A stretch of DNA of 64,000 nt from Blastococcus sp. PRF04-17 (GCF_023016265.1 NZ_CP095412.1:1984001-2048000), one strand, 5' to 3'; counted from the first letter of the stretch, positions 1 to 8,169 are shown. Translations and numbers: made by a program. Notes: generated by a model from the letters alone, not told the origin.

Positions 1-1
1 G

Positions 2-241
2 GTCGCGGCGACCGACACGCTGGCCGCCGACCCGCGGGACGCCAAGCTGCACCGCGTCGCCGCCACCACCTTCTTCCGCGGCGTGCCCACCCAGGAGGCG
101 GCGGCCGAGCGCCTGGGGCTGCCGTTCTCGACCTACCGCCGTCACCTCGGCGCGGCGATCGAGCGGATCACCGCCTGGCTGTGGGAGCGCGAGCTCCCCG
201 GGCCCGGGCAGGAAGTGAGCAGCGACCGACCTGTCGGGTGA
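2..241 (+). CDS. C-terminal part of an unrecognised protein with a helix-turn-helix-like tail (truncated by window edge)
   Basis: An open frame enters at the window start and stops with TGA at 239-241, giving the last 79 residues of a protein. The stretch around residues 30-60 (TQEAAAERLGLPFSTYRRHL) has the spacing of a helix-turn-helix and resembles the C-terminal DNA-binding segment found behind ATPase domains in some actinobacterial proteins. The N-terminal part is outside the window, so the overall function cannot be named. The downstream gene starts 48 bp later on the same strand with its own ribosome binding site. Confidence 0.55.
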   Translation, partial: VAATDTLAADPRDAKLHRVAATTFFRGVPTQEAAAERLGLPFSTYRRHLGAAIERITAWLWERELPGPGQEVSSDRPVG

Positions 242-289
242 GCAGTCGCCCGTCGGACCGTGGCCTCCCCATCACCGGAGGAGGACCCG

Positions 290-2035
290 ATGTCCGAGCA
301 CACCGACCACGCCGTCGTCGTGGGGGCCAGCATGGGTGGACTGCTGGCCGCGCGCGTCCTGAGTGAGACCTACGCCTCGGTCACCGTCGTCGAGCGGGAC
401 CGTCTCGGGGAGGATGCCGCGCCGCGCCGCGGCGTCCCTCAAGGCCGGCACGCGCACGGCCTCCTGGCCCGGGGCCGCGAGGCGCTCGAGGAGCTCTTCC
501 CGGGGCTGACCGCCGAGCTCATCGGACTCGGTGTGCCGTCGGTCGACCTCCAGGCCGGGTTCCGCTGGGTGAACGGGGGCCGGCTGCTGCGACAGGCGCC
601 GTCCGGGCTGCTCGGCCTCGGCGTCAGCCGGCCGCTGCTCGAGGCCCGCGTCCGGGCGCGGGTCCGTGCGCTGCCGGACGTCGAGATCGTGGACGGCTGC
701 GACGCCCTGGGCCTGGCGGCGTCGGCGGACGGCGACCGGGTCACGGGGCTGCGGGTCCTGCGACGCGACGCCGACAGCAGTGCACAGGTGCTCTCCGCCG
801 ACCTGGTGGTCGACGCCACCGGCCGGGGCTCTCGAGGACCGCAGTGGCTCGCGGCCCTGGGCTACCCGGAGCCGGAGGTCGAGCAGGTGCACATCGGCCT
901 CGCCTACGCCTCCCGGTCCTACCGCCGCGACCCGTCCGGGCCGGAGGGCGCGGCCGTCGCCGGGACGGTTCCCAATCCGCGGGGTGGCGTCATGATCGCG
1001 CAGGAGGACGACCGCTGGATCGTCACCTTCGGCGGGATGCTCGGCGACGTCCCCCCGTTGGACCACGACGGCTACACCGCCTACGCGGCCACGCTGCCGG
1101 TCCCGGCCATCCACGAGGTGATCCGGGACGCCGAGCCGCTGTCGGACCCCCGGCTCTTCCGCTACCCCGCCAGCTCGCGACGCCGGTACGAACGGCTGCG
1201 CCGCTTCCCTGCCGGCTACGCGGTCTTCGGGGACGCCGTCTGCAGCTTCAACCCGGTGTACGGGCAGGGCATGACCGTCGCCGCGGTGGAGGCCCTCGCG
1301 CTGCGGGCCTGCCTGGCGGAGGGGACGGACGGCCTGGCCCGCCGCTTCCTCCGGGCCGCGGCGCGGGTCGTCGACATCCCGTGGGACATCTCCGTCGGCG
1401 CGGACCTTCGCTTCCCCGAGGTGGCGGGTGCGCGCACGGCCAAGGTTCGGGCGGTCAACGCCTACCTCGAGCGGCTGCACGTCGCGGCCGAGAGCGATCC
1501 GGTCGTGGGGCGGGCCTTCCTCCGGGTGGTCAACCTGATGGACCGGCCCGAGAGCCTCATGGCGCCCCGGATGGCGCTCCGGGTCCTCCGCGGCAGCTCC
1601 CGCGCGCGTCAGCGCGGGCTGATCGCCGTCCCCGGTCGGTCGGCCACCGCGAACGTCACCCCCGCCGAGGCGAGGACGACCAGGGCCACGGCGACCCACG
1701 CCGCCAGCCGAGCCCGATCGCCAGCACGTGGGCGAGCACGAACGCACCGAGGTAGAGCCCGGCGAGGGCCACGGCGGTGGCGATACCTCTACGGCGCAGC
1801 CAGAGGACGCCCGCCGCCACCCCTGCGGCGGCGAAGACGGCACCGCCCAGCGCCCGGACGCCGGTGCCCTGCGCGATGCCGAAGCCGGATGCGAGGCCGA
1901 CGGCCACGAGGAGGGCCGAGGGGAGGCGGTTGCGGACGAGGGACGCGGTCGACATGTCGCCCAGTCTCCCCGTCGACAGCACGAGGGCCCCGGACGGAGG
2001 TGTCCGGGGCCCTCGGCGATGATCAGGTGACCTGA
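290..2035 (+). CDS. FAD-dependent oxidoreductase/monooxygenase, frame runs past the likely true end
   Basis: Flavoprotein of the aromatic-hydroxylase/geranylgeranyl-reductase type. ATG 290 is preceded by GGAGGAGGA. The N-terminus has a dinucleotide-binding motif (VVVGASMGGLLAARVL, about residues 7-22) followed by an E-R pair that would hold the FAD ribose. The second FAD motif, GYAVFGDAVCSFNPVYGQG, lies near residue 310. Family members are usually 430-480 residues long, but this frame runs to 581. The last ~130 codons are arginine-rich and exactly antisense to a hydrophobic gene on the other strand, so they are probably not real. A shift of one frame near 1590 gives a stop at 1620-1622 after a short alanine-rich tail, which would be a normal end. 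A base error near 1590 is likely. The substrate cannot be told. Confidence 0.75.
   Translation: MSEHTDHAVVVGASMGGLLAARVLSETYASVTVVERDRLGEDAAPRRGVPQGRHAHGLLARGREALEELFPGLTAELIGLGVPSVDLQAGFRWVNGGRLLRQAPSGLLGLGVSRPLLEARVRARVRALPDVEIVDGCDALGLAASADGDRVTGLRVLRRDADSSAQVLSADLVVDATGRGSRGPQWLAALGYPEPEVEQVHIGLAYASRSYRRDPSGPEGAAVAGTVPNPRGGVMIAQEDDRWIVTFGGMLGDVPPLDHDGYTAYAATLPVPAIHEVIRDAEPLSDPRLFRYPASSRRRYERLRRFPAGYAVFGDAVCSFNPVYGQGMTVAAVEALALRACLAEGTDGLARRFLRAAARVVDIPWDISVGADLRFPEVAGARTAKVRAVNAYLERLHVAAESDPVVGRAFLRVVNLMDRPESLMAPRMALRVLRGSSRARQRGLIAVPGRSATANVTPAEARTTRATATHAASRARSPARGRARTHRGRARRGPRRWRYLYGAARGRPPPPLRRRRRHRPAPGRRCPARCRSRMRGRRPRGGPRGGGCGRGTRSTCRPVSPSTARGPRTEVSGALGDDQVT
1609..1955 (-). CDS. 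Small integral membrane protein, apparent frameshift
   Basis: ATG at 1955 begins a hydrophobic protein (MSTASLVRNRLPSALLVAVG) with three membrane segments in its first 80 residues. The frame itself ends at 1656 in an unlikely tail. Near 1709, after the residues LAIGLG, the neighbouring frame continues with a clear fourth membrane segment (AAWVAVALVVLASAGVTFAV) and ends at 1609 with TGA. One extra base near 1709 restores a four-helix protein of about 115 residues. The function is unknown. It converges with the flavoprotein gene and the two 3' ends overlap, so one local sequence error could affect how both ends are read. Confidence 0.6.
1983..2014. terminator. Strong 13-bp stem-loop
   Basis: GAGGGCCCCGGAC (1983-1995) and GTCCGGGGCCCTC (2002-2014) pair perfectly around a 6-base loop. 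There is no T tract, as is usual for actinobacterial hairpins. It lies just upstream of the minus-strand membrane protein and downstream of the readthrough region of the flavoprotein gene. Confidence 0.5.
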
Positions 2036-2100
2036 TCACGATGCGTCCTCCCTCGCGGTCCACCGTGAGGGAGGACGCTCGACGATCAGGTCACCTGATC
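2021..2100. repeat. Nested inverted repeat: two 17-nt palindromes flanking a 12-bp stem
   Basis: GATCAGGTGACCTGATC (2021-2037) and its reverse complement GATCAGGTCACCTGATC (2084-2100) are each palindromic around one central base. Between them GCGTCCTCCCTC (2043-2054) pairs with GAGGGAGGACGC (2067-2078). The element lies 3' of the minus-strand YceI gene and could terminate its transcript; the outer palindromes also look like protein binding sites. Confidence 0.6.
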
Positions 2101-2131
2101 GTGGCAGGAGGAGGGGGAGGAAGTTCGGGGA

Positions 2132-2695
2132 TCAGGCGGTGCGGAGCACGGCCTCGATCTCGAGCTCGACGCTGATCTTGTCGCCGACGACCACGCCGCC
2201 GCCGTCCATCGGCATGTCGATGTCGACACCGAAGGCCTTGCGGGAGATCTCGGTCTTGGCGGAGAAGCCGGCGCGGGTGCCGCCGTAGGCGTCCGGGCCG
2301 AAGCCGTTGAGCTCGAGCTCCAGGACGACGGGCTTGGTGATGCCCTTGATGGTCAGGTCACCCTCGATGGTCCAGTCGGCGCCGTCGGTCTTCACCGCGG
2401 TCGAGCGGAACGTCATCTCGGTGTAGTTGCCCACGTCGAAGAAGTCGGCGGAGCGGATGTGCGCGTCGCGCTGCTCCTGGCGGGTGTCGATCGAGTCCAT
2501 GTTGATGCGGGCCTCGACGGAGGACTGCGTCGGGTCCTCGGCGGTGACGAGGACGCCGGAGAAGTCGCGGAAGTAGCCGCGGACCTTGCTGACCATCATG
2601 TGGCGGACGGAGAAGCCGACCGTCGAGTGGCTGGCGTCGATGTCCCAGGTGCCGACGACGTAGCCGGGGATCTGGATGGCGGTGCTGCTGGTCAT
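2132..2695 (-). CDS. YceI-family lipid-binding protein
   Basis: A 187-residue protein of the YceI family, whose lipocalin-like beta barrel binds polyisoprenoid chains. The family pattern is visible: TWDIDASHSTVGFSVRHM near the start, RDAHIRSADFFDV in the middle, and a C-terminal strand ending ISVELEIEAVLRTA. ATG 2695 was chosen because GGAG lies six bases upstream; an upstream in-frame TTG at 2707 has no such site. No signal peptide is seen, so a cytoplasmic form is likely, as in many actinobacteria. It is divergent from a MarR regulator with an operator-like palindrome in the 88-bp gap, so repression by that regulator is plausible. Confidence 0.9.
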   Translation of the reverse strand: MTSSTAIQIPGYVVGTWDIDASHSTVGFSVRHMMVSKVRGYFRDFSGVLVTAEDPTQSSVEARINMDSIDTRQEQRDAHIRSADFFDVGNYTEMTFRSTAVKTDGADWTIEGDLTIKGITKPVVLELELNGFGPDAYGGTRAGFSAKTEISRKAFGVDIDMPMDGGGVVVGDKISVELEIEAVLRTA

Positions 2696-2744
2696 GGGGA
2701 TCTCCAAGGTGGTTGAGCGTTTGACCTTCTGCCCGACCGTAGCG

Positions 2745-2762
2745 TAGTTGATAGCTCAACTA
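2745..2762. promoter_or_regulatory. Putative MarR operator
   Basis: TAGTTGA (2745-2751) and TCAACTA (2756-2762) form a perfect 7-bp inverted repeat around a 4-base spacer, in the gap between yceI and marR. It overlaps the TTGATA (2748-2753) that would be the -35 box of marR. The position suits autorepression and control of yceI. Confidence 0.65.
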
Positions 2763-2777
2763 TTCCGCCAGTAGGAT
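2748..2777 (+). promoter_or_regulatory. Putative leaderless promoter of the MarR gene
   Basis: TTGATA (2748-2753) and TAGGAT (2772-2777) are 18 bp apart. The ATG follows the -10 box by only six bases, so the transcript would begin at or next to the start codon. Confidence 0.55.
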
Positions 2778-2783
2778 GACGGC

Positions 2784-3287
2784 ATGACATCGCAGGTGTC
2801 GGCTGCCTCACAGCCGCCCGCAGCGCCCGCCGGCGAGCCCCGCTGGCTCGACGCCGAGGAGCAGAAGGCGTGGCGGGCGTGGCTGTACAGCACGCAGCTG
2901 CTGCATGACCGGCTGGACCGGGACCTCATCCACCAGACCGGCATCTCCCACGCCTACTACGAGATCCTCGTGGCCCTTTCCGAGGCGCCCGACCGCATGA
3001 TGCGGATGAGCGAGCTCGCCGACCGGTGCCTGTCCTCCCGCAGCCGGCTCTCGCACGCGGTGTCCCGGCTCGAGGAGCGGGGATGGGTGCGCCGCCAGAC
3101 CTGCGCCGAGGACGGCCGCGGCCAGCTGGCGGTGCTGACCGACGAGGGCTTCGCCGCGCTGGAGGCCGCCGCGCCGGTGCACGTCGAGAGCGTCCGGCTG
3201 CACCTGTTCGACCAGCTCACCCCCGAGCAGGTCGCGCACATGCGCGACTTCGGCGAGACGTTGCTGCGCCACCTCGGCCCACGCTGA
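2784..3287 (+). CDS. MarR-family transcriptional regulator
   Basis: A 167-residue winged-helix repressor. Residues 30-60 form the dimerisation helices, RMSELADRCLSSRSRLSHAVSRLEERGWVRR (quoted in parts: RMSELADRC, SRSRLSHAV, RLEERGWV) is the recognition helix and the start of the wing, and the D-x-R wing motif is present as AEDGRG. The C-terminal helices close the dimer. There is no ribosome binding site, but a good -10 box sits six bases upstream, consistent with leaderless translation. It likely binds the palindrome in its own promoter and controls the divergent yceI gene. The ligand is unknown. Confidence 0.9.
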   Translation: MTSQVSAASQPPAAPAGEPRWLDAEEQKAWRAWLYSTQLLHDRLDRDLIHQTGISHAYYEILVALSEAPDRMMRMSELADRCLSSRSRLSHAVSRLEERGWVRRQTCAEDGRGQLAVLTDEGFAALEAAAPVHVESVRLHLFDQLTPEQVAHMRDFGETLLRHLGPR

Positions 3288-3305
3288 CGTCGGCGGCCCT
3301 CCGGC

Positions 3306-3821
3306 TCACCACTCCGGGGAGGTGAGGCCGTAGCGCCTGATCACGTCGGCCTGCCACGGCGGGTCGCCGAACTCCAGGCCGTACTGCTCGGCCAGCGCCA
3401 TGAACTCGGCCGGCTCGGTGACACCTGCTTCGGCGAGGTCGGCGATGTCGCGGAAGAAGCCCTCGAAGCCGGCCGGGCTGATGATCTCGATCATGCGGGC
3501 CGGGACCGGGCCGGCGTTCCACATCGCGTGCAGCTCGCCGCGTGGCTTGGTGATGTAACCCCCGGGACCGAGGACCACCTCCCGGTCGCCCGACCGGAAC
3601 CCGATCTCGCCCTCGGTGACGATGGAGTACTCGTCCTCGCGGGTGTGCAGGTGCGCCGAGACGTACGCGCCCACGTCGAACGGGTGCTCGACCACGGCGA
3701 TCGATCCTCCGGTGTCCTCGCCCCAGAGCTTGAACGCGACACCCACGCCGTCGCCGAGATCGGCCGTGCGCCCCTGTCCCGGGGGGACGACCGTGAGGTC
3801 GGGTGCTCGCTCATCGGACAT
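3306..3821 (-). CDS. Cupin-domain protein
   Basis: A 171-residue single-cupin protein. The metal-binding cupin motif 1 is visible as HLHTREDEYSIVTEGEIGF (two His, Glu) and motif 2 as PRGELHAMWN. ATG 3821 has GGGAG eight bases upstream; the open frame extends further up but is arginine-rich and unlikely. Such proteins can be small dioxygenases, isomerases or sugar-nucleotide enzymes; nothing here narrows it. It converges with the MarR gene. Confidence 0.8.
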   Translation of the reverse strand: MSDERAPDLTVVPPGQGRTADLGDGVGVAFKLWGEDTGGSIAVVEHPFDVGAYVSAHLHTREDEYSIVTEGEIGFRSGDREVVLGPGGYITKPRGELHAMWNAGPVPARMIEIISPAGFEGFFRDIADLAEAGVTEPAEFMALAEQYGLEFGDPPWQADVIRRYGLTSPEW

Positions 3822-4005
3822 GGGCACGACTCCCGTCTGACCCGTGGACGGCGACCCGGACGTCGCCCCGCGCATGCCTGCGCACCGTAGCCATCGCCGA
3901 GCGGGACGAACCTCCCGGCCGGATCGGGAACCCGCGCCCTGCCGCCCGTGATCGCACCGCCTCCACCGTGGACCCACCCGATCCACCACCACGGAGGAGC
4001 GCACG

Positions 4006-4659
4006 ATGACCAGCACGACCGTCCGGTCCACCCCCTCGACCGACACCGTCGCCCGAAGGGCCCGCAGCGGTGCAATCGGTGGCGGGCTGTGGCTGCTGCT
4101 GCCCGCAGTGTGGGCCGCCGCCGAGCTCGGAGAGCAGGAGTTCGGCAGCCTCGGTTTCGTCGCCGTCGCCGTGGCCGACTGGATCTTCCTGGTGCTCGCG
4201 CCGGTGCTGATCGTCGTCGGTCACACGGCGCTGCGCGCGTCGCTGGGCCCGGGGGTCAGCCGGATCGGCCGCACCGGCGTCGCGCTGGGCGCCCTGGGCC
4301 TCGGTGCGGTGGCGGTGGGCAACGGCATCGAGGTCGGCTCGATGAGCCTGGGCGGTGGCGAGGTCGCCGTGGGCCACGCGATCTTCCTCGTCGGATTCCT
4401 GGTCAGCATCGTCGGCGGCGTCCTCGTCGGCAGCACGGTGGTCCGGCGGTTCCAGGACGTGCTCGCCCGGACGGCGGGCTGGCTGCTCGTCCTCGCCCTG
4501 CCGCTCGGCGCCGGCATCGGCTTCCTCGGCTCCATGCTCGCCCCCGAGAACGACGCCGCGTTCTGGGCCGCGATCTCGGTGCCCACGGGCGCCGCGTGGC
4601 TGCTGCTCGGCCGCTACCTGCTGATCCGGCACCGCGGCGCGGCCGACGTGCGGGCCTGA
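4006..4659 (+). CDS. Integral membrane protein
   Basis: A 217-residue protein with about six hydrophobic segments, for example GLWLLLPAVWAAAEL, WIFLVLAPVLIVVGH and WLLVLALPLGAGIGFLGSML. GGAGG lies just upstream of ATG 4006. It resembles the small actinobacterial membrane proteins that sit beside histidine kinases. It precedes the kinase gene by about 90 bp on the same strand and may be co-transcribed. No enzymatic motif is visible. Confidence 0.8.
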   Translation: MTSTTVRSTPSTDTVARRARSGAIGGGLWLLLPAVWAAAELGEQEFGSLGFVAVAVADWIFLVLAPVLIVVGHTALRASLGPGVSRIGRTGVALGALGLGAVAVGNGIEVGSMSLGGGEVAVGHAIFLVGFLVSIVGGVLVGSTVVRRFQDVLARTAGWLLVLALPLGAGIGFLGSMLAPENDAAFWAAISVPTGAAWLLLGRYLLIRHRGAADVRA

Positions 4660-4752
4660 CCGTCCTCCCGGAAGCGTGCGCCGTGGCCCGCGCCGTTGAC
4701 GCGGGCCACGGCGACGCGCATGGTGCCCGAGCCGGAGGATCGAGGTGACACC

Positions 4753-6843
4753 GTGACCAGCGACACCGTGGCGACCCGCACCGCGACGACCGACACCGCG
4801 GCTGTGCGCCCGGCGACGTCCGACCGCGGTGCCCGCTCGATCAAGCTGCGGCTGTTCGCCTGGTCCGTCGTCCCGGTGTACGTCACCGGCCTGACCGTGA
4901 TGTGGATCCTCGACGCCCGGCTCGGCGGCGTCGGCGACGACCACGTCGAAGGCGTGATCATCTCCGTCGGCTTCGGCGCGTTCGCCGTCGTGGGAGCCCT
5001 GCTCGTCGGCCTGCGACCGCGCAACGCGGTCGGCTGGATCGTGACCGCGCTCGCCCTCCTGATCGGGATCGTCCCGGCGCTGGACATGTACGCCGCCTAC
5101 GTCGTGACCACGCGGGGCGAGCCGGACGCGTTGGCGGTGATCGGCGCGTGGTTGCAGAGCTGGTACTGGTACGTCGTCCTCGCCTTGACGTTCGTGTACC
5201 TGCCGCTGCTCTTCCCCGACGGCCGGCTGCCGTCCCGCCGCTGGTGGCCGGTCGCCGTGGCACCGGGCATCTTCCTCGTCGGCGTCGTCGGGCTCGGGAT
5301 GGTCGCCGACACGCTGACCGGCCAGGAGGTCGACTACCGGATCGACAACCCGATCGGCATCGACGGCCTGGCACACGCCGAGCAGCATCCGGCGTTCGCG
5401 GTGCTCGGCGGCTTCCTGCTCATCGGCGTGGCCGGCGGGCTGGCCGCCGTGGGGGTGCGCTTCCACCGCTCCCGCGGCGACGAGCGGCAGCAGATGAAGT
5501 GGTTCCTGTGGGCGGTGGCCCCGCTGGTGTTCCTTCCGCTCGAGGCGGCCGCTCCCTGGCTCAGCGGCATCGCCTTCGCCTGGGTCGTCCTCGCCCTGCC
5601 GGTGGCCCTGGCCGTCGCCGTGCTCAGGTACCGCCTGGACGGCATCGACCTGGTCATCAGCCGCACGCTGGTGTACGGCGTCCTCACCCTGCTCGTCATC
5701 GGCGTGTACGTACTGGTCGTGGGGTACCTCGGCGCGGCGCTGCACCGCGACGACGACCTCGTGGTCTCGCTGGTCGCCACCGGGGTGGTGGCGGTGCTGT
5801 TCGCCCCGGCCCGCGACCGGCTGCAGCGGGCGGTCGACCGGCTGCTCTACGGACGCCGGTCGGAGCCGTACACGGCGCTGGCGCAGTTCGGGGAGCGGCT
5901 GGAGAACACGCTGGCGCCCGACGCCGTCCTCCCGGAGATCGTGCGGACGCTGCGGGTGTCGCTCCGCCTGCCCTACGCGGCGGTCCGGCTCGGCGACGAC
6001 GCGCCGCCGGTCGAGGTGGGCACACGGACGACGGCGGTCGAGACGCTCCCGCTGGTTCATCACGGTGCGCCCGTCGGCTCCCTCGTGGTCGGCCTGCGCC
6101 CTGGCGAGTCGTCGTTCTCCCCCGCCGACCGCCGTCTCCTCACCGACCTCGCCCGGCAGGCCGGTGTCGCCGTCTCCGCCGTGCGGCTGACGGCCGACGT
6201 GCAGCGCTCCCGGGAGCGCCTGGTCGCCGCCCGCGAGGAGGAGCGCCGCCGGTTGCGCCGCGACCTGCACGACGGGCTCGGCGCGCAGCTGGCCGGGCTG
6301 ACGGTGCAGGCGGGCGTCCTCCGAGGAATGATCACCCGCGATCCGGAGGCCGCCGACGCGCTGGCCGGCGAGCTCCGGACCGAGCTGCGCGCCGCCATCG
6401 CCGACATCCGCCGGCTCGTGCACGAGCTGCGACCGCCGGCGCTGGACGAGCTCGGCCTGGTCGGCGCGGTGCAGCGGCTGGCCGAGAAGATCGGCGCCGA
6501 GGGCGGGGGTACGCGGATGGCCGTCGACGTCCCGGCCGTGCTGCCGCCACTGCCCGCGGCGGTCGAGGTGGCGGCCTACCGGATCGTCCAGGAGGCCTTG
6601 ACCAACGTCGTCCGGCATGCCTCGGCGCGGAGCTGCACCGTGCGGCTCGCTCCGGCGCCCGGCCGGCTGACCGTCGAGGTCACCGACGACGGCACGGGCT
6701 TTCCGGACTCGGCGACGCACGGCGTGGGACTCTCCTCGATGGGCGAGCGGGCGGCGGAGATGGGCGGCGACTGCACGGTCGAGGCCCTTCCCGCCGGCGG
6801 CACCCGCGTGCGCGCCGTCCTGCCCCTGCCGGAGAGGTCCTGA
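4753..6843 (+). CDS. Membrane-bound histidine kinase (NarL-type partner)
   Basis: A 696-residue sensor kinase. The first ~320 residues contain about ten membrane segments, followed by a GAF-like region (about 350-470), a HisKA_3 dimerisation helix (EEERRRLRRDLHDGLGAQL, phospho-acceptor His near 506) and an ATPase domain with a DDGTGF G1 box near 642. The GTG start at 4753 was chosen because GAGG lies seven bases before it; an in-frame ATG at 4720 is possible. The stop is one base before the response regulator start, so the pair is one operon. The many membrane helices suggest sensing of a membrane or lipophilic signal. Confidence 0.88.
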   Translation: MTSDTVATRTATTDTAAVRPATSDRGARSIKLRLFAWSVVPVYVTGLTVMWILDARLGGVGDDHVEGVIISVGFGAFAVVGALLVGLRPRNAVGWIVTALALLIGIVPALDMYAAYVVTTRGEPDALAVIGAWLQSWYWYVVLALTFVYLPLLFPDGRLPSRRWWPVAVAPGIFLVGVVGLGMVADTLTGQEVDYRIDNPIGIDGLAHAEQHPAFAVLGGFLLIGVAGGLAAVGVRFHRSRGDERQQMKWFLWAVAPLVFLPLEAAAPWLSGIAFAWVVLALPVALAVAVLRYRLDGIDLVISRTLVYGVLTLLVIGVYVLVVGYLGAALHRDDDLVVSLVATGVVAVLFAPARDRLQRAVDRLLYGRRSEPYTALAQFGERLENTLAPDAVLPEIVRTLRVSLRLPYAAVRLGDDAPPVEVGTRTTAVETLPLVHHGAPVGSLVVGLRPGESSFSPADRRLLTDLARQAGVAVSAVRLTADVQRSRERLVAAREEERRRLRRDLHDGLGAQLAGLTVQAGVLRGMITRDPEAADALAGELRTELRAAIADIRRLVHELRPPALDELGLVGAVQRLAEKIGAEGGGTRMAVDVPAVLPPLPAAVEVAAYRIVQEALTNVVRHASARSCTVRLAPAPGRLTVEVTDDGTGFPDSATHGVGLSSMGERAAEMGGDCTVEALPAGGTRVRAVLPLPERS

Positions 6844-6844
6844 G

Positions 6845-7486
6845 GTGGAGCCGTTGCGCGTCCTGGTCGTCGAGGACCATCCGCTCTTCCGCAAGGGCGT
6901 CGTGGCGCTGCTCGAGGCGACGCCGGACGTCGCGGTCGCCGGGGTGGCCGTGTCGGGTGAGGATGCCGTCGCGCGTGCGGCGGAGCTGCGACCCGACGTC
7001 GTCCTCATGGATCTCCAGTTGCCGGGCATGAGCGGCATCGAGGCGACCCGGGGGATCGTGGCCGCTGACCCGGACGTGCGGGTGCTGGTGCTCAGCCTCT
7101 TCGAGGACGAGGACTCGGTCTTCCTGGCGCTGCGCGCCGGCGCCCGCGGCTACGTGCTCAAGGACGCCGACGAGGAGGAGATCATCGGTGCCATCCGGGC
7201 CGTCGCGCGCGGCGAGGCGATCTTCAGCCAGGCCGTCGCGGGTCGGGTGCTCGCCTTCTTCGCCCAGCCGCGACCGGCGCCGAAGGTGTTCCCCGAGCTG
7301 ACCGACCGCGAGCGCGAGATCCTGTCGTTGATCGCCGCCGGTCACCCCAACCCCTCGATCGCCAGGACGCTGTTCCTCAGTCCGAAGACGGTGGCCAACT
7401 ACGTGTCGGCGATCTTCGCCAAGCTGCAGGTGGCCGACCGCGCGGAGGCGATGATCCGCGCCCGCGAGGCCGGCCTCGGCGGCTAG
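6845..7486 (+). CDS. NarL/FixJ-family response regulator
   Basis: A 213-residue regulator with a receiver domain (acidic pair E10-D11, phospho-acceptor D56 in VVLMDLQLPG, K at YVLKDAD) and a C-terminal LuxR-type helix-turn-helix (LTDREREILSLIAAGHPNPS, residues about 148-195). GTG 6845 follows the kinase stop by one base. Its TAG stop shares the CTAG at 7483-7486 with the stop of the converging membrane protein gene. It is the partner of the upstream kinase. Confidence 0.92.
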   Translation: MEPLRVLVVEDHPLFRKGVVALLEATPDVAVAGVAVSGEDAVARAAELRPDVVLMDLQLPGMSGIEATRGIVAADPDVRVLVLSLFEDEDSVFLALRAGARGYVLKDADEEEIIGAIRAVARGEAIFSQAVAGRVLAFFAQPRPAPKVFPELTDREREILSLIAAGHPNPSIARTLFLSPKTVANYVSAIFAKLQVADRAEAMIRAREAGLGG

Positions 7487-8169
7487 CGGAGTGGGAGGGC
7501 AGCGCTTTCCGCGCCCCTCCGACTCCGCTCGGGCGCCACGGCGCGCTCGCCGCGCACCAGCAGCCAGCCGCTGACCACCAGCACCCAGGCGAGGAAGACG
7601 ACCTGCAGCGCGTCGAGCACCCCGGGCGCAGCGGTGGCGGCGAGGCAGGCCGTCCCCGCCGCGACCGTCAGCGCACCCAACCAGGTGGGCAGGGCCCGCG
7701 ACGCCAGCGCGCCGAGTCCGAGGAGCAGGACGAAGACCCCGTCGAGTGCCCACGCCAGCCCGTGCGCCGCGTCGTTGATGCCGAGCAGCGCGGTGACCGT
7801 CCCGGCGTCGTAGCGGTCGACGTCCAGCGCGGCGAGCACCGGCGCGAACGACCCGATCTTCACCGCGAAGGCGGCGACGGCGACCCCGACGGCCGCCGTC
7901 GGCAGCCAGTCCAGCGGCCGGGCGGCCCGGATGCGGGCGGCGAGGCGCGCGGCCAGCAGCAGGAGCGCCAGGAGACCCGCCGCCTCCAGCCACGCACCGA
8001 GCCACAGCGAGGCGGTCGGCGGGTGCGCGACCAGGTGGGCCCGCACGGCGTCGGGCGACTCCAGCGTCTCGGGCAGGAACGGGGAGACCAGGACGACGTA
8101 GCCCACGGCGACGAGGACGAAGTAGAGGATGCCGCCGGCGTCGGCGACACGGTCGAGGATCTTGGACAC
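7483..8169 (-). CDS. Integral membrane protein, six to seven segments
   Basis: A 228-residue protein with repeated hydrophobic segments (GILYFVLVAVGYVVLVSPFL, WLEAAGLLALLLLAARLAA, GVFVLLLGLGALASRALPTW, VVFLAWVLVVSGWLLVRG). The GTG start at 8169 has GGAGG five bases upstream; the longer open frame upstream is Gly/Pro-rich and unsupported. The last ~15 codons are encoded by a palindromic element (7485-7529). Function unknown. It is divergent from the kinase at 8329. Confidence 0.75.
   Translation of the reverse strand: MSKILDRVADAGGILYFVLVAVGYVVLVSPFLPETLESPDAVRAHLVAHPPTASLWLGAWLEAAGLLALLLLAARLAARIRAARPLDWLPTAAVGVAVAAFAVKIGSFAPVLAALDVDRYDAGTVTALLGINDAAHGLAWALDGVFVLLLGLGALASRALPTWLGALTVAAGTACLAATAAPGVLDALQVVFLAWVLVVSGWLLVRGERAVAPERSRRGAESAALPLR
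7485..7529. repeat. Palindromic element, copy A
   Basis: AGCGGAGT (7485-7492) pairs with ACTCCGCT (7522-7529) and the inner GGAGGG arm pairs with CCCTCC. It is closely similar to the elements at 12787-12826 and 18704-18745. This copy overlaps the stop codons of two convergent genes and encodes the C-terminus of the minus-strand one. It probably acts as a bidirectional terminator. Confidence 0.7.

Noticed and set aside
844-1755. Long plus-strand frame inside the flavoprotein gene
   Set aside because: Gly/Arg/Pro-rich shadow frame caused by high GC; the flavoprotein frame has clear FAD motifs over the same bases.
3811-7038. 1,075-codon minus-strand frame
   Set aside because: Antisense to the kinase and response regulator genes and rich in Arg, Gln, His and Asp; an artefact of high GC without any domain.
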